From an uncultured Allomuricauda sp. (GTDB lineage: Bacteria; Bacteroidota; Bacteroidia; Flavobacteriales; Flavobacteriaceae): a stretch of DNA of 64,000 bases. Shown piece after piece: positions 33,623-42,813 of this stretch. The notes under the pieces are model-generated. The model saw nothing but the letters and a program-made list of their open reading frames with translations, had not been told where the DNA came from and did no database searches. The stretch spans positions 496,001-560,000 of the forward strand of contig NZ_CANMUU010000002.1 of assembly GCF_947501165.1 (NCBI RefSeq), given 5' to 3'. Within the stretch, counting starts at the first letter, position 1. Each line of letters begins with the position of its first letter. The position numbers were made by a program, and so were the translations under genes.

Positions 33623-35080
33623 CTAAGCTTTCGGTTTTTCTGCTAGCTCTTTTCTTTGGAAAAGACCTTTTTCCTTTATCATTTCGGCAATACCTTCTGG
33701 TAACATTTCTTCCCAGCCACCTTCACCGTTGGCAATTTTTTTCAATACATCTCTGGAGAAGATATTCATAATGTCTGGGTCATAATCAATTATATCCATG
33801 ACTTTTCCATTGTACTTGAAGAACTTGTAAAGTTCTTTCATCCGTGGATGCACTTTTACATTGTTGCTGGTCATTATTTGACCTGTTTGCGGGTCTTTCA
33901 TGGGATAGAGGTAGACCTTCAAATCCTTAAAGAACAACTTTCCGAAGGCCTCCAATATTCCGCCACTTAAATGACGATAGTATTTTTCATCAAAAACATC
34001 AATCAAGTTGTTGATGCCCATGGTCAACCCAAGCTTTTCCTTGGTATAGTTGTTGAAATATTCCACCAATTTGTAGTACTCCTGGAAATTTGAAATGAGC
34101 ACGGTATGTCCCAAAGAACTGAGCAATTCTGCTCTATCCATGAAGTCTTGTTCGTCAATTTCCCCAGCGGCTTTTAGGTTGGACAAGGTAATCTCAAAAA
34201 CCACAATTGTATTTTCATATTCCACGGTTTGTTCACGAATGAAAATATCATAGGACTTCTGGAACATATCCATATTTACCTTAGTAACAGGCCGGAAGCT
34301 ACCTCTAAGGGCGAGAATATTCTTTTTATAAAGTACCGCTGCAGGTAACAAATTATTTCCATCAGGTCCGAACATCACGGCATCCGTCATTCCGTTTCTG
34401 ATAAGCTGTAGGCTCATCAAACGGTTATCCACATCCTTAAAACTGGGACCTATAAAGTTTACCATATCAATTTCCAAGGTATCCTTATCAATATGGTCGT
34501 ATAGTTCTTTTAGTAATACCCGTGGTTCGCTATGCTTGAAAAAAGCACCGTAGATTAAATTGACACCTAAGGTTCCCAGTGTTTCTTGTTGTAATCTGGC
34601 TTCATTTTGTTTAAACCGCACGTGAAGTACGATTTCGTCGAATTCTTTCTGTTTGGGATTTAGCTGAAATCGTATCCCAATCCATCCGTGGCCTTTGTAG
34701 CGTTTGGAAAAATCGATGGTGGCCACAGTATTGGCATACGTAAAGAACAGATAGTCAGGATTGGTCTCTCGGCTAATGCGCTTTTCCACCAAATCCATCT
34801 CATGAACCAGCATGCGTTTCAATCTGGCCTGTGTTACATAACGTCCGTCATGTTCTACACCGTAAATAGCATCACTAAACGCTTTGTCGTAGGCACTCAT
34901 CGCTTTCGCTATGGTCCCTGAAGCACCGCCAGCCCTAAAAAATTGTCTAGCAGTTTCCTGTCCCGCCCCAATTTCCGCAAAGGTTCCGTAAATATTCTTA
35001 TTAAGATTTATTCGTAGTGTTTTTGCCTTTATGGAGAGAATATTCTCAAAAGCGTTTTCTTCGCTGGCAACAGTAGACAT
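33623..35080 (-). CDS. Highly conserved cytosolic protein of unknown function (often mis-annotated as TonB receptor)
   Basis: A 485-residue protein with no signal peptide or beta-barrel features. It opens with a short linker, then ENILSIKAKTLRINLNKNIY and GTFAEIGAGQETARQFFRAG; later blocks include LGVNLIYGAFF, NGMTDAVMFGPDGNNLLPAA and YYRHLSGGILEAFGKLFF. I recognise this as a family strongly conserved in flavobacteria whose database names (TonB-dependent receptor, nicotinate-nucleotide adenylyltransferase) do not fit the sequence. The GPDGN and GAGQET turns suggest ligand binding. It stands alone, convergent with bcp and divergent from the MBL hydrolase gene. No function can be assigned. Confidence 0.85.
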   Translation of the reverse strand: MSTVASEENAFENILSIKAKTLRINLNKNIYGTFAEIGAGQETARQFFRAGGASGTIAKAMSAYDKAFSDAIYGVEHDGRYVTQARLKRMLVHEMDLVEKRISRETNPDYLFFTYANTVATIDFSKRYKGHGWIGIRFQLNPKQKEFDEIVLHVRFKQNEARLQQETLGTLGVNLIYGAFFKHSEPRVLLKELYDHIDKDTLEIDMVNFIGPSFKDVDNRLMSLQLIRNGMTDAVMFGPDGNNLLPAAVLYKKNILALRGSFRPVTKVNMDMFQKSYDIFIREQTVEYENTIVVFEITLSNLKAAGEIDEQDFMDRAELLSSLGHTVLISNFQEYYKLVEYFNNYTKEKLGLTMGINNLIDVFDEKYYRHLSGGILEAFGKLFFKDLKVYLYPMKDPQTGQIMTSNNVKVHPRMKELYKFFKYNGKVMDIIDYDPDIMNIFSRDVLKKIANGEGGWEEMLPEGIAEMIKEKGLFQRKELAEKPKA

Positions 35081-35158
35081 AAGTGAATGGTTTAGCTAAA
35101 AACAAAGTTACATTTTCATTCCTTCAATTTACATAAATAAGTTATAATTTTGATTTTA

Positions 35159-35944
35159 ATGGATGATATGATGACCATTACTTTTTTAGGAACAGGTACC
35201 TCCCAGGGAATTCCCGTTATTGGCAGCAATCATCCAGTCTGCTTGAGCAAAGATTCGAGGGACAAACGGTTGCGGGTCTCTGTTTTGGTTTCATGGAACG
35301 ATAAGAACTACGTGATCGACTGTGGTCCTGATTTTAGACAACAAATGTTGACCAATTCCGTGAATAGTCTGGATGGAATTCTATTTACCCATGAGCATGC
35401 AGACCATACGGCCGGTATTGATGATATTCGACCATTTTTCTTCCGACAAGGTGATATTCCAGTATATGCCCACCAAAGGGTAATCGATTCTTTAAAACGT
35501 CGGTTCGATTACATATTCGCTGACGAAAACAGATATCCTGGAGCACCGGCGGTTCAAGTGAACGAGGTTGTAAAAGACGTCTCGTTTGAGTTGGGGGATT
35601 TGCAAGTTGTTCCCATAGAAGTGTACCATAATAGGCTTCAGGTTTTTGGTTACCGCTTAGGTGATTTTGTGTATTTGACCGATGTGAAGCGTGTTGAAGA
35701 AGATCAGATACAGAAAATTCTGGGTGCCAAGGTTTTAGTAGTAAATGCACTTCGAGAGGAACCGCACCATTCGCATTTTAATTTGGAAGAAGCACTCGAA
35801 TTTGCTCAGATGGTTGACGCGGAAAAAACCTATTTTACACACATAAGCCATATGCTGGGTTTCCACGAAGAGGTAGAAAAAAAACTACCGGACAACGTGT
35901 TCCTAGCTTATGACAACCTTACTTTGAACATACCTATTTCATGA
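35159..35944 (+). CDS. MBL-fold metallo-hydrolase (PhnP/RNase Z-like)
   Basis: A 261-residue metallo-beta-lactamase-fold hydrolase. The start MTITFLGTGTSQGIPVIG and the binuclear metal motif FTHEHADHTAGIDDIRP are diagnostic; further ligands are in VYHNRLQVFGYR and the aspartate of FVYLTDVKRV, with a late His in YFTHISHMLGFH. The nearest named relatives are PhnP-type phosphodiesterases. ATG 35159 was chosen; 35168 and 35171 are also possible. The stop overlaps the following gene (ATGA), so the two are translationally coupled. Confidence 0.9.
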   Translation: MDDMMTITFLGTGTSQGIPVIGSNHPVCLSKDSRDKRLRVSVLVSWNDKNYVIDCGPDFRQQMLTNSVNSLDGILFTHEHADHTAGIDDIRPFFFRQGDIPVYAHQRVIDSLKRRFDYIFADENRYPGAPAVQVNEVVKDVSFELGDLQVVPIEVYHNRLQVFGYRLGDFVYLTDVKRVEEDQIQKILGAKVLVVNALREEPHHSHFNLEEALEFAQMVDAEKTYFTHISHMLGFHEEVEKKLPDNVFLAYDNLTLNIPIS

Positions 35945-36435
35945 AGAACAAGATATTTTTGTACCTATTTGTTTTTGCGGCCTTGATTGCTTTATACCAA
36001 TTTGTCAGCACAAACAACCTTCAAAAAGCAATGAATGCTGATATCAATACGTTGCAAACGGAAAATCAATCACTAAAAGATTCTATTCAGAATGCACAAC
36101 TCAAGATTCTGGATATTCAGTATTTCTCTTTGGAAAATAATGATGATGCTTTGGCCTATTATGACCATCTGGATTTACAAAACCCCTCTCGCTATATTGC
36201 GGATAAGCTATTGGAGACCAATGAGCGCTCAGGGGATAATCTTTTGATTCCTTATGAAGGAATGAACAGTGATTTTAAAATCAACAAAATAAAAGTACTG
36301 AACCATAAATGGCTATTGGCAGACTTCTCTGATGGAAAATTCTGGGGTGACTTGATTATCAAATATGAACTTAAAGATGATTTGAGTATTGACTTCACTC
36401 TTGTGGACCACCTTCTCTATGCCCGAAGTAATTAA
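35941..36435 (+). CDS. Membrane-anchored protein of unknown function, coupled to the MBL hydrolase
   Basis: A 164-residue protein with one N-terminal hydrophobic segment (residues ~5-22), a predicted coiled coil (~28-58, NADINTLQTENQSLKDSIQN) and a beta-rich extracytoplasmic domain (KINKIKVLNHKWLLADFSDG). The start overlaps the MBL gene by four bases (ATGA). The coupling suggests joint function, and relatives occur in the same position in other flavobacteria as far as I recall. No enzymatic motif is seen. Convergent with the alpha/beta hydrolase, overlapping four bases at the stops. Confidence 0.7.
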   Translation: MKNKIFLYLFVFAALIALYQFVSTNNLQKAMNADINTLQTENQSLKDSIQNAQLKILDIQYFSLENNDDALAYYDHLDLQNPSRYIADKLLETNERSGDNLLIPYEGMNSDFKINKIKVLNHKWLLADFSDGKFWGDLIIKYELKDDLSIDFTLVDHLLYARSN

Positions 36436-37091
36436 AGATGTTCCTCTAACCAAGTCTTAAACGAATAGAAGTTTTGTGGAGAAACTCCATGTCCTACGGG
36501 AAATTCTTCATACTTACATGAAACACCTAGTTTTTTTAGGAATTCTGGTGTCTTTTGTGCCCATTCCAAAGGTATTACTTGGTCAACCTGACCATGGGAG
36601 GCGTAAAAACTCAAATGTTTCAAACTCTTGGTTTCATACCCTTCCAGTATAATTTTTTCATTGATATACCCGCTTAGGGCCACTACATTTTTGACTTTTT
36701 CCGGATATGATAAAGCCACGGAATAACTTAGTATGGTTCCTTGGCTAAATCCTAAAAGGGTAATATTGTTCGCATCGAGCTGGTAGGTTTCTATAGCTTC
36801 TTCTATAAAAATCAAAATCTTTTCCCGAGATTCAATCGCTTGTTCATCATCGCTCCATTTTCCATATTCCGCATCAAAATTAATAGAATACCACGCATAG
36901 CCAAAGGGCTCCAAAGAATAGGGTGCCCTAACCGAAAAAATGGTAAACTCTTCTGGAAGCTCTGGGGCGAACGAAAACAAATCTTCTTCGTTGCTACCGT
37001 ACCCGTGAAACATAAAAATTGCAGGAGCTTTAGAGTTTTGGGTCTTGGAAGGTTGTACCAGGTAGGTCAGTGATAGTGGGGTGGGGGACAT
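36432..37091 (-). CDS. Alpha/beta hydrolase, phospholipase/carboxylesterase family
   Basis: A 219-residue serine esterase of the phospholipase/carboxylesterase family. Visible: oxyanion strand FMFHGYGSNEEDLFSFAPEL, nucleophile elbow GFSQG, catalytic aspartate in ASHGQVDQVIP and histidine in FPVGHGVSP. Cytosolic, with no signal peptide. Substrate unknown; relatives cleave short-chain esters or lysophospholipids. The next gene on the same strand is 10 nt upstream, suggesting co-transcription. Confidence 0.88.
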   Translation of the reverse strand: MSPTPLSLTYLVQPSKTQNSKAPAIFMFHGYGSNEEDLFSFAPELPEEFTIFSVRAPYSLEPFGYAWYSINFDAEYGKWSDDEQAIESREKILIFIEEAIETYQLDANNITLLGFSQGTILSYSVALSYPEKVKNVVALSGYINEKIILEGYETKSLKHLSFYASHGQVDQVIPLEWAQKTPEFLKKLGVSCKYEEFPVGHGVSPQNFYSFKTWLEEHL

Positions 37092-37101
37092 GAATGAAAA
37101 T

Positions 37102-37425
37102 TTATGAAATAAAGGTAAACCATTTTTGAAAATAGGTACCTATTACGGGAATGGATTGTTTTTTTTGGTTTAGCGCACTAAGCAATCCATACAATGCCGC
37201 AACAATGTAAGTAATAAATAACCAAAAAGATGCCTGAACAATACCAGCAAAAGTAAGAACAATTGCTAGGCCATGATAGAGCAAATGAATTCCAAATGCT
37301 TGCCGAATATGAAAGCGGGCAAAGGTATTCTTGGGTTCCATGTTCATGGTTATAGCAATTAAACTGCCCACAATGGTCAAATAAGCAATTGATGCTGTAG
37401 TTCTTCCCTCTTTTTCGGTTGTCAA
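37102..37425 (-). CDS. Small polytopic membrane protein (DUF4870-like)
   Basis: A 107-residue protein with about three hydrophobic segments (SIAYLTIVGSLIAITMNM, FGIHLLYHGLAIVLTFAG and FWLFITYIVAALYGLLSA). The FARFHIRQAFGIHL loop between helices 1 and 2 is typical of the DUF4870/Tic20-like small membrane proteins. Function unknown. It lies 4 nt from the end of the dihydroorotase-like gene and 10 nt before the alpha/beta hydrolase gene, inside a minus-strand operon (38683-40611 through 36432). Confidence 0.7.
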   Translation of the reverse strand: MTTEKEGRTTASIAYLTIVGSLIAITMNMEPKNTFARFHIRQAFGIHLLYHGLAIVLTFAGIVQASFWLFITYIVAALYGLLSALNQKKQSIPVIGTYFQKWFTFIS

Positions 37426-37429
37426 AATC

Positions 37430-38686
37430 CTATAGGGTTAAAATGTTATTCGAAATTGTTCCCAAAACCTTTCCTTTTTGGGCTGCGTTCAGAAACATAC
37501 TGTTCTTTGAAGTAGAACCGATATCGTTAGCCGTAAAGTCCCATTCTTCATTAGGTTCAAATAGCGTGAGACAGGCAGGATTACCAGTTTCTATTTTTGG
37601 TTTTTCAATATTGAAACGTTCCCAGCCCTTGGTAAGAAATTGTATGGTCTCTTCCAGCTCAAATATTTGGTTTAGACTACCAAAAGCGGATTCTAGCCCT
37701 ATCGTACCATCAAGGGCGTTGTCAAACTCCAAACGCTTTTCTTCCACATCCAAAGGAACATGATCGGAGGTTACAAAATCAATAGTTCCATCCCTTAGTC
37801 CTTTGATCAATGCCTTGGTGTCCGATTTTGTTCGTAAAGGAGGACTTACCTTAAAAGCGGTATCAAAATGGGAGAGACTATCATCTGTAAACAAAAGGTT
37901 ATGGATGGCCACGCTACAGCTTACATCCAATCCCCTTTTCTTTGCTGCGGAAATCAATTTAACAGAATTGGCAGTTGAAATGGTTGGAATATGTAATTTC
38001 CCGCCTGTGTACTCTAAAATGAAAAGGTCTCTGGAAATCTGAAGTTCTTCCGCTAATCCTGGAATTCCCTTTAATCCCAAAGATGTTGACATTGCTCCCT
38101 CATTTACAACACCTTTTCCTTTGATTTGTATGTCTTCAGGAAATGAAAAAATAAGCCCATTAAAACTTTGCGCATATAGTAACGCTATTTTCAAAAGGTT
38201 AGGATTGGTAATTTGACTTTTGAAATCGTAGAAACCTACAGCACCTGCATTCTGCATATCGAAAAGCTCGGCTAAATCTACTTCTTTTGCATTTTTGGAC
38301 AAACTGCCTAGCGGATGTAATTGCGTAGCACTGCTTTTAGCTCTTTCTATAAGAAAAACAATATCAGAACTGGTGTCTGGAACAGGAGTCGTGGTGGGGT
38401 TTAAAACAACGTTTGTAAACCCACTTTTTGCAGCAACTAAAAGCCCGTTTTCGATGGTTTCGCGTTCTTCGTGTCCGGGTTCTCCAAAGCTAACTCCAGT
38501 ATCGAACCACCCGATGGATATGTGAAGGTTTTTATGGTCTATTATTTTTGTGCCTGAGGGAATGTTATCAATAGAAGCCGCTATTTTTTCAATAATCCCC
38601 TTTTTAATGAAAATATCCCTTTTTTTTAAGTGCAGTGCCGAGTTTTCTGGTGAAACTATTTTGGCTGACTTTAATAGGATGTTCAT
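37430..38686 (-). CDS. Dihydroorotase homologue without metal-ligand histidines (PyrX-like pseudoenzyme)
   Basis: A 418-residue member of the class I dihydroorotase family (amidohydrolase fold); ATG 38686 overlaps the upstream gene by four bases. The usual DxHxHLREPG reads here DTGVSFGEPG, losing both metal-binding histidines and the substrate arginine. HCEE reads SFPED and the C-H-V-S-T motif reads PTIST, so the other two histidine ligands are lost as well. The catalytic aspartate site is kept (VTSDHVPLD). The family's hydrolysis of carbamoyl-aspartate therefore looks impossible. Inactive homologues (PyrX/PyrC') act as structural partners of aspartate carbamoyltransferase in other bacteria. 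Confidence 0.85.
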   Translation of the reverse strand: MNILLKSAKIVSPENSALHLKKRDIFIKKGIIEKIAASIDNIPSGTKIIDHKNLHISIGWFDTGVSFGEPGHEERETIENGLLVAAKSGFTNVVLNPTTTPVPDTSSDIVFLIERAKSSATQLHPLGSLSKNAKEVDLAELFDMQNAGAVGFYDFKSQITNPNLLKIALLYAQSFNGLIFSFPEDIQIKGKGVVNEGAMSTSLGLKGIPGLAEELQISRDLFILEYTGGKLHIPTISTANSVKLISAAKKRGLDVSCSVAIHNLLFTDDSLSHFDTAFKVSPPLRTKSDTKALIKGLRDGTIDFVTSDHVPLDVEEKRLEFDNALDGTIGLESAFGSLNQIFELEETIQFLTKGWERFNIEKPKIETGNPACLTLFEPNEEWDFTANDIGSTSKNSMFLNAAQKGKVLGTISNNILTL

Positions 38687-40611
38687 GAAACAAATTTTTG
38701 GATGATTACCTCCACTAACGCAAATAGCAGCGCAAAAATAACAAACCATTTCCAATATGAGGTAATACTGCTTTCTTTCTCCAATAGCTCAAACAAAGAA
38801 CCAAGAGATTCTTTCAAGGTTACATTTTGGAAGTTTTCCATATCTAGATACTGCAGCTCACTTTCATTTCGGGGATAATTGAAGCTGATTTTTCGAATAA
38901 CTTTTTCGTCATTGACAACTTCATAAACTCCGTCTGTTGTAGGATTTTCTTCAAAGGTCAACCGTACTTTATTTGGAAAGGATTGCTGCAAGGGGATAAA
39001 CTGATTTTCAGAGTTTTTTACTTGCACAATGTTTTCGCTGCCCAATTCAATACCAATGTCCACTATATTGGTCTTACCTAGCGTGTGAAACAAATCTGGT
39101 GCTTGAAGGCCTGATAGTGCCATATTATAAAATGTGGGTACTATAAGTGACGACCCTTTAAAATTGCATACTTCTTTTTTAAGTGAAGAAGTGAAAAAAT
39201 AAAATCCGCTACTTCCAATTAAAAAGGGGTCGTTTCCATCAAATGAAAGGATACTCGGTGCTCTGGAACTAATTTTATAATAGTGATTAGTTTGAGGATA
39301 TTGGAAATTCTCAATCCGTTTTTCGAACACATTTTGATACAAAGGGTGGTCATATGATATAGTCGTAATTCTTTTTTGAACAGCTAAATCGTGTAAAACA
39401 GTTGTGTTAAAATGTTGTAACAGGAATTGGTTGTACGATTGAACATCAATCGTTTCTGAAGGGATTACCACAAGACTGCCTCCATTGCTTTTGAATACAG
39501 ATAAAATTCGAGATAGCCCTGTGGGTATTGACGCTAAATTGTCTAGGATAATAAAATTTTGAGTATCAATCAGACTATAATCCAATGCATTTAGAGGATA
39601 TTGGGAAAGGATAAACTCTTCATCACCAAATAGTCTTTCCAAATAATTATTGGGTTCCACCGTATCTGAAATACTTAAAATTTTGGTCTTTTCTTTGGTA
39701 TCTAGATTTAAATAAAATTGATTGTCAAAAGACAGTCCGCCATCTGAAAGTTTGAGTTGTCCATCGATAGTCCCCGTGTTCGGAATTGAAAAATCCAAGG
39801 TTGTCCTTTGATTTTCATTAAAATCCGCAGCGGATTTTGCAATCAATGTTTCTCCGTCGAACAAGGAAACAGGAACAGGCTCAAAAACATTGGTGCCACT
39901 AAGAAAAACAGTAAGCTTTAATTGTTCGTTATTGGTGTCTTCTATAGCTACTGAATCAATGGATACGTTCACCAACTTATCTGATTTAATGGGTACTAAA
40001 TACGTGCTATTTCGCGTAATGAAATCTCGATTTTCGGATTCCATTATGTTTTGAAAATCGGATATCAGAATAAGATTTTTTTTGGAATTCCTATCTTGGG
40101 AAAATAAGGTATTAGCCTTTAAAACAATATCATCCAAACCCAACTGCTTAAAGGTAAATGGCAGTGACAACAGGGTGTTTTGAATGTCTTTCACCGAAAC
40201 GCCTTTATACGTATTGCTGTTGGTAAATAGATTAATGGTCTGTTCGTTATCTATATGCTTTAATAAGTCCTGAGTAGCCTTTTCAAGTAAGTTGACCCCA
40301 TTGTTCATGGCCTGCATACTGAACGAATTGTCTAAGTAAATGACGGTTTCCTTTTCCCGTAATGCATCATTATTGGCAACGAAAGGTTGTGCGAAAGCGA
40401 TAATGATACTGGCTAAGAGCAGCAATCTAGTAAGTAGCAGCAGCCACTTTTTCAAGGTATTGCTCTTGCGGGATTCAATTACCACCGTTTGTAACATGGC
40501 AACATTGGTAAAAGGAGTTTTCTTAAATCGCCTTAGTTGAAAAAGATGAATGATTATTGGAATGAAGAGCAAAAGAAGGGCCCATAGAATTTCCGGATGT
40601 TTTAATTGCAT
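38683..40611 (-). CDS. BatA-domain membrane protein (vWFA-like)
   Basis: A 642-residue protein. It opens with the conserved double-transmembrane BatA N-terminus MQLKHPEILWALLLLFIPII, then HLFQLRRFKKTPFTNVAM and a second helix (residues ~55-77). A von Willebrand A-like domain follows (VIYLDNSFSMQA, the MIDAS-like DxSxS). A long periplasmic region and a last transmembrane helix close the chain. An upstream ATG at 40713 was rejected because the family start is 40611. Typical first gene before a dihydroorotase-like gene in flavobacteria. Possible role in cell-envelope homeostasis; not established. Confidence 0.85.
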   Translation of the reverse strand: MQLKHPEILWALLLLFIPIIIHLFQLRRFKKTPFTNVAMLQTVVIESRKSNTLKKWLLLLTRLLLLASIIIAFAQPFVANNDALREKETVIYLDNSFSMQAMNNGVNLLEKATQDLLKHIDNEQTINLFTNSNTYKGVSVKDIQNTLLSLPFTFKQLGLDDIVLKANTLFSQDRNSKKNLILISDFQNIMESENRDFITRNSTYLVPIKSDKLVNVSIDSVAIEDTNNEQLKLTVFLSGTNVFEPVPVSLFDGETLIAKSAADFNENQRTTLDFSIPNTGTIDGQLKLSDGGLSFDNQFYLNLDTKEKTKILSISDTVEPNNYLERLFGDEEFILSQYPLNALDYSLIDTQNFIILDNLASIPTGLSRILSVFKSNGGSLVVIPSETIDVQSYNQFLLQHFNTTVLHDLAVQKRITTISYDHPLYQNVFEKRIENFQYPQTNHYYKISSRAPSILSFDGNDPFLIGSSGFYFFTSSLKKEVCNFKGSSLIVPTFYNMALSGLQAPDLFHTLGKTNIVDIGIELGSENIVQVKNSENQFIPLQQSFPNKVRLTFEENPTTDGVYEVVNDEKVIRKISFNYPRNESELQYLDMENFQNVTLKESLGSLFELLEKESSITSYWKWFVIFALLFALVEVIIQKFVS

Positions 40612-40777
40612 TCCCAATATTGTTGAACAAATATATTGATTAAAATAGATAGGCTGGAATCCAAATGCTGTTAAGACTTCCCTAATTTCAATGAAAAATT
40701 CGGCAATCGTCAATTAACAATAGACAATAACCATTTAAAATCATCCTAAATGTTCATTTATAATTGTCAATTGTATG

Positions 40778-41785
40778 TCAGCAAAAAAAGAAGTAATCCA
40801 TACTCATAACATGGCCCAACTCATTAAAAAATGATATAATCTTTTTTTGTTCATCTTCGTTAGCAACTGTGATAATGCTCTGTGGCTGACTAATAGAAGA
40901 TATTCTGGAAAAGTGATGGAGTGGTTGGTCATATATCTTTTTGCCAATCTTTTTAGGGTTATCGCATAGCCAAACAAAATCAACGTCCTTTTCTAGGAGT
41001 CCTTTAGCAATGCTTTTTCCTTTAAATCCCGCACCCCAAATCACAAGAGGCCTATCGGGATTATAATCCAACTTTAGAAAATAATGCAGCTTTATATCTA
41101 GAAAATAATTTTGCGCGTAATGTTCACTTGTTCTGGATGTTCTGTTATCGTAATCCCGCCATAGATGTAAAATTTCATTACAGGGAACAATCTTTAACCC
41201 ATTCTGATAAAACCTAAAAGTTAGGTCGTAATCTTCTGGGTATCTATTTGAATTGAACCCTCCACATTGCTCAAAATCGCTTCTGAAAACCATCCAACAA
41301 GGGGAGGGGACAACGCACTCTTTATAAATTTCTTTATAGTTTGTCCCACTTGAGGTCAATCGATTAAGCCAAGCTTCATACCTTTCGTAACCATTGCTTA
41401 TGCCTCTATCTGAAAAATACTTTACTTGACCTACCGCCAAATGACCTTCTCCGGATATAACCAAAGAATCCATCATTTTCTTAAGACGTTGGGGTAACAT
41501 AATATCATCAGAATCCATGCGTGTAATGAATTGACCGTTACAATTTTTGTAAGCCGTTTGTAGAGCAGGGATAATTCCTTGACCGTTGTTAGCAAAGACT
41601 TTTATTCTGGTATCTTTTTTTTTGTATTGGGAAACAATTTCTAAACTTGAATCGGTTGAGGCATCGTCAATTAAGATGGCTTCCCAATGGGTATAGGTTT
41701 GCTTCAAAATAGAATCCAAACAGTCTTTAAGAAAAAGCTCAGTGTTCTTGAAGGGTATTAAAATGCTAATCAATCCGCTTTGCAC
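40778..41785 (-). CDS. Glycosyltransferase family 2 with extra C-terminal Rossmann-like domain
   Basis: A 335-residue GT-A glycosyltransferase. Motifs: LISILIPFKNTELFLKDCLD at the N-terminus, IDDASTDSS and the DxD metal site in TRMDSDDIMLPQRL, then a C-terminal catalytic region YPEDYDLTFRFY (ED motif). Unlike ordinary GT2 enzymes, the last ~90 residues form a separate part, opening with PLVIWGAGFKGKSIAKGL, a nucleotide-binding-like G-x-G-x-x-G/K turn. This may be a sugar-recognition or tethering domain. Donor and acceptor are unknown. Confidence 0.88.
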   Translation of the reverse strand: MQSGLISILIPFKNTELFLKDCLDSILKQTYTHWEAILIDDASTDSSLEIVSQYKKKDTRIKVFANNGQGIIPALQTAYKNCNGQFITRMDSDDIMLPQRLKKMMDSLVISGEGHLAVGQVKYFSDRGISNGYERYEAWLNRLTSSGTNYKEIYKECVVPSPCWMVFRSDFEQCGGFNSNRYPEDYDLTFRFYQNGLKIVPCNEILHLWRDYDNRTSRTSEHYAQNYFLDIKLHYFLKLDYNPDRPLVIWGAGFKGKSIAKGLLEKDVDFVWLCDNPKKIGKKIYDQPLHHFSRISSISQPQSIITVANEDEQKKIISFFNELGHVMSMDYFFFC

Positions 41786-41821
41786 AGAGGGAAGTTAAGA
41801 AAACAACCCAACAGATAAAAT

Positions 41822-42748
41822 TTAAGGTGCCTCCAATGCTTTACTGCGCAAAAGCGAATTTCTGCCCTCATGATGTGTTAAGACATACCGCATCCTTTCA
41901 ATCTGGTCTTTTGAAAACATATTCATTACATCATCATGAGACCAATTCATATAGTTTTCAATCTGAACCATTTCCCCTTGGCATCCTTGAAAAGCTGTTC
42001 GCCCGTAGACCGGAGTGTCCACGGCTGGGGTATCATCGCAATAATCATTAAACTCGCAGGTTGACCCTCCCCATGTGTGCAACAAGCCTAAATAATGACC
42101 CATTTCGTGGGTCAGTGTTCTTCCAAATCTTGCATGACATTCTATTTCGGATTCTCCAAAATGCATCCAACTCACAAGAATTCCTTCCGCATCACCTGGC
42201 TGTGGAATGGCCAAATGGTTAATTCCGGGTAAATCGACGTCAGGGCCAGTGGCTATGCCTAATGCCAAACATTCAGTCGAGCGCGGAACGGGTGTGGTCC
42301 ATATATTAATATACTGCTCTGGATTCCAATAGGCGTATTGCGCATAATGATTGGGTCCATACCCAAGGATATCGACTACGACCGATGTGGTATCTATTCG
42401 ATTTATGCCATTGAAAGAGGTGCCATCCGGGGTCTGTTTTGCCAAAACAAACTCGATTTTGGAGTCTGCTCCATCAATATGCGTGTTGGATCCCCGTGTA
42501 CCGAGCTTCCTTCTGAAATCCTCATTTAATATTTGAATCTGTCTTCTAATTCTCTCTTCGGAAAGATTGTTTTCTTCTCCAATAACATATCCTGAATGGA
42601 TGACATGGACCACTAAAGGTATTCGCATTATCTCTTCGTTGACCGGATTTTCTTCTTCAGGAACTTGAACACTTTCATCTCGGGAACATGATTGGCTTAG
42701 AACCAATACTAAAATAATTTGGATTAATCGTGAATTTATTTTTTTCAA
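41822..42748 (-). CDS. M43 family (pappalysin-like) zinc metalloprotease, lipoprotein
   Basis: A 308-residue secreted protease. The signal ends in the lipobox LSQSC. The zinc site is the extended metzincin motif HEMGHYLGLLHTW, and the Met-turn follows in ENYMNWSHDDVMNMF. Cysteines around the site (CEFNDYCDD, FQGCQG) are typical disulfides. M43 enzymes cleave extracellular proteins; the substrate is unknown. Followed (37 nt) by the GT2 gene on the same strand. Confidence 0.93.
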   Translation of the reverse strand: MKKINSRLIQIILVLVLSQSCSRDESVQVPEEENPVNEEIMRIPLVVHVIHSGYVIGEENNLSEERIRRQIQILNEDFRRKLGTRGSNTHIDGADSKIEFVLAKQTPDGTSFNGINRIDTTSVVVDILGYGPNHYAQYAYWNPEQYINIWTTPVPRSTECLALGIATGPDVDLPGINHLAIPQPGDAEGILVSWMHFGESEIECHARFGRTLTHEMGHYLGLLHTWGGSTCEFNDYCDDTPAVDTPVYGRTAFQGCQGEMVQIENYMNWSHDDVMNMFSKDQIERMRYVLTHHEGRNSLLRSKALEAP

Positions 42749-42813
42749 ACTATTCGTTTTAATTGATTGATTTTGATGATGTATTAAGTAGGTAATCGGT
42801 AGGAACTAGTGCA

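Noticed and set aside
33623-35080. TonB receptor or NMN adenylyltransferase annotation
   Set aside because: No signal peptide, plug or barrel, and no nucleotidyltransferase HxGH motif.
38687-38755. 23-residue upstream extension of the dihydroorotase-like gene
   Set aside because: It would run far into the upstream BatA-type gene; ATG 38686 gives the four-base coupling and the family N-terminus.
40612-40713. 34-residue upstream extension of the BatA-type gene
   Set aside because: The conserved family start MQLKHPEILW is at 40611; upstream residues are unlike it.
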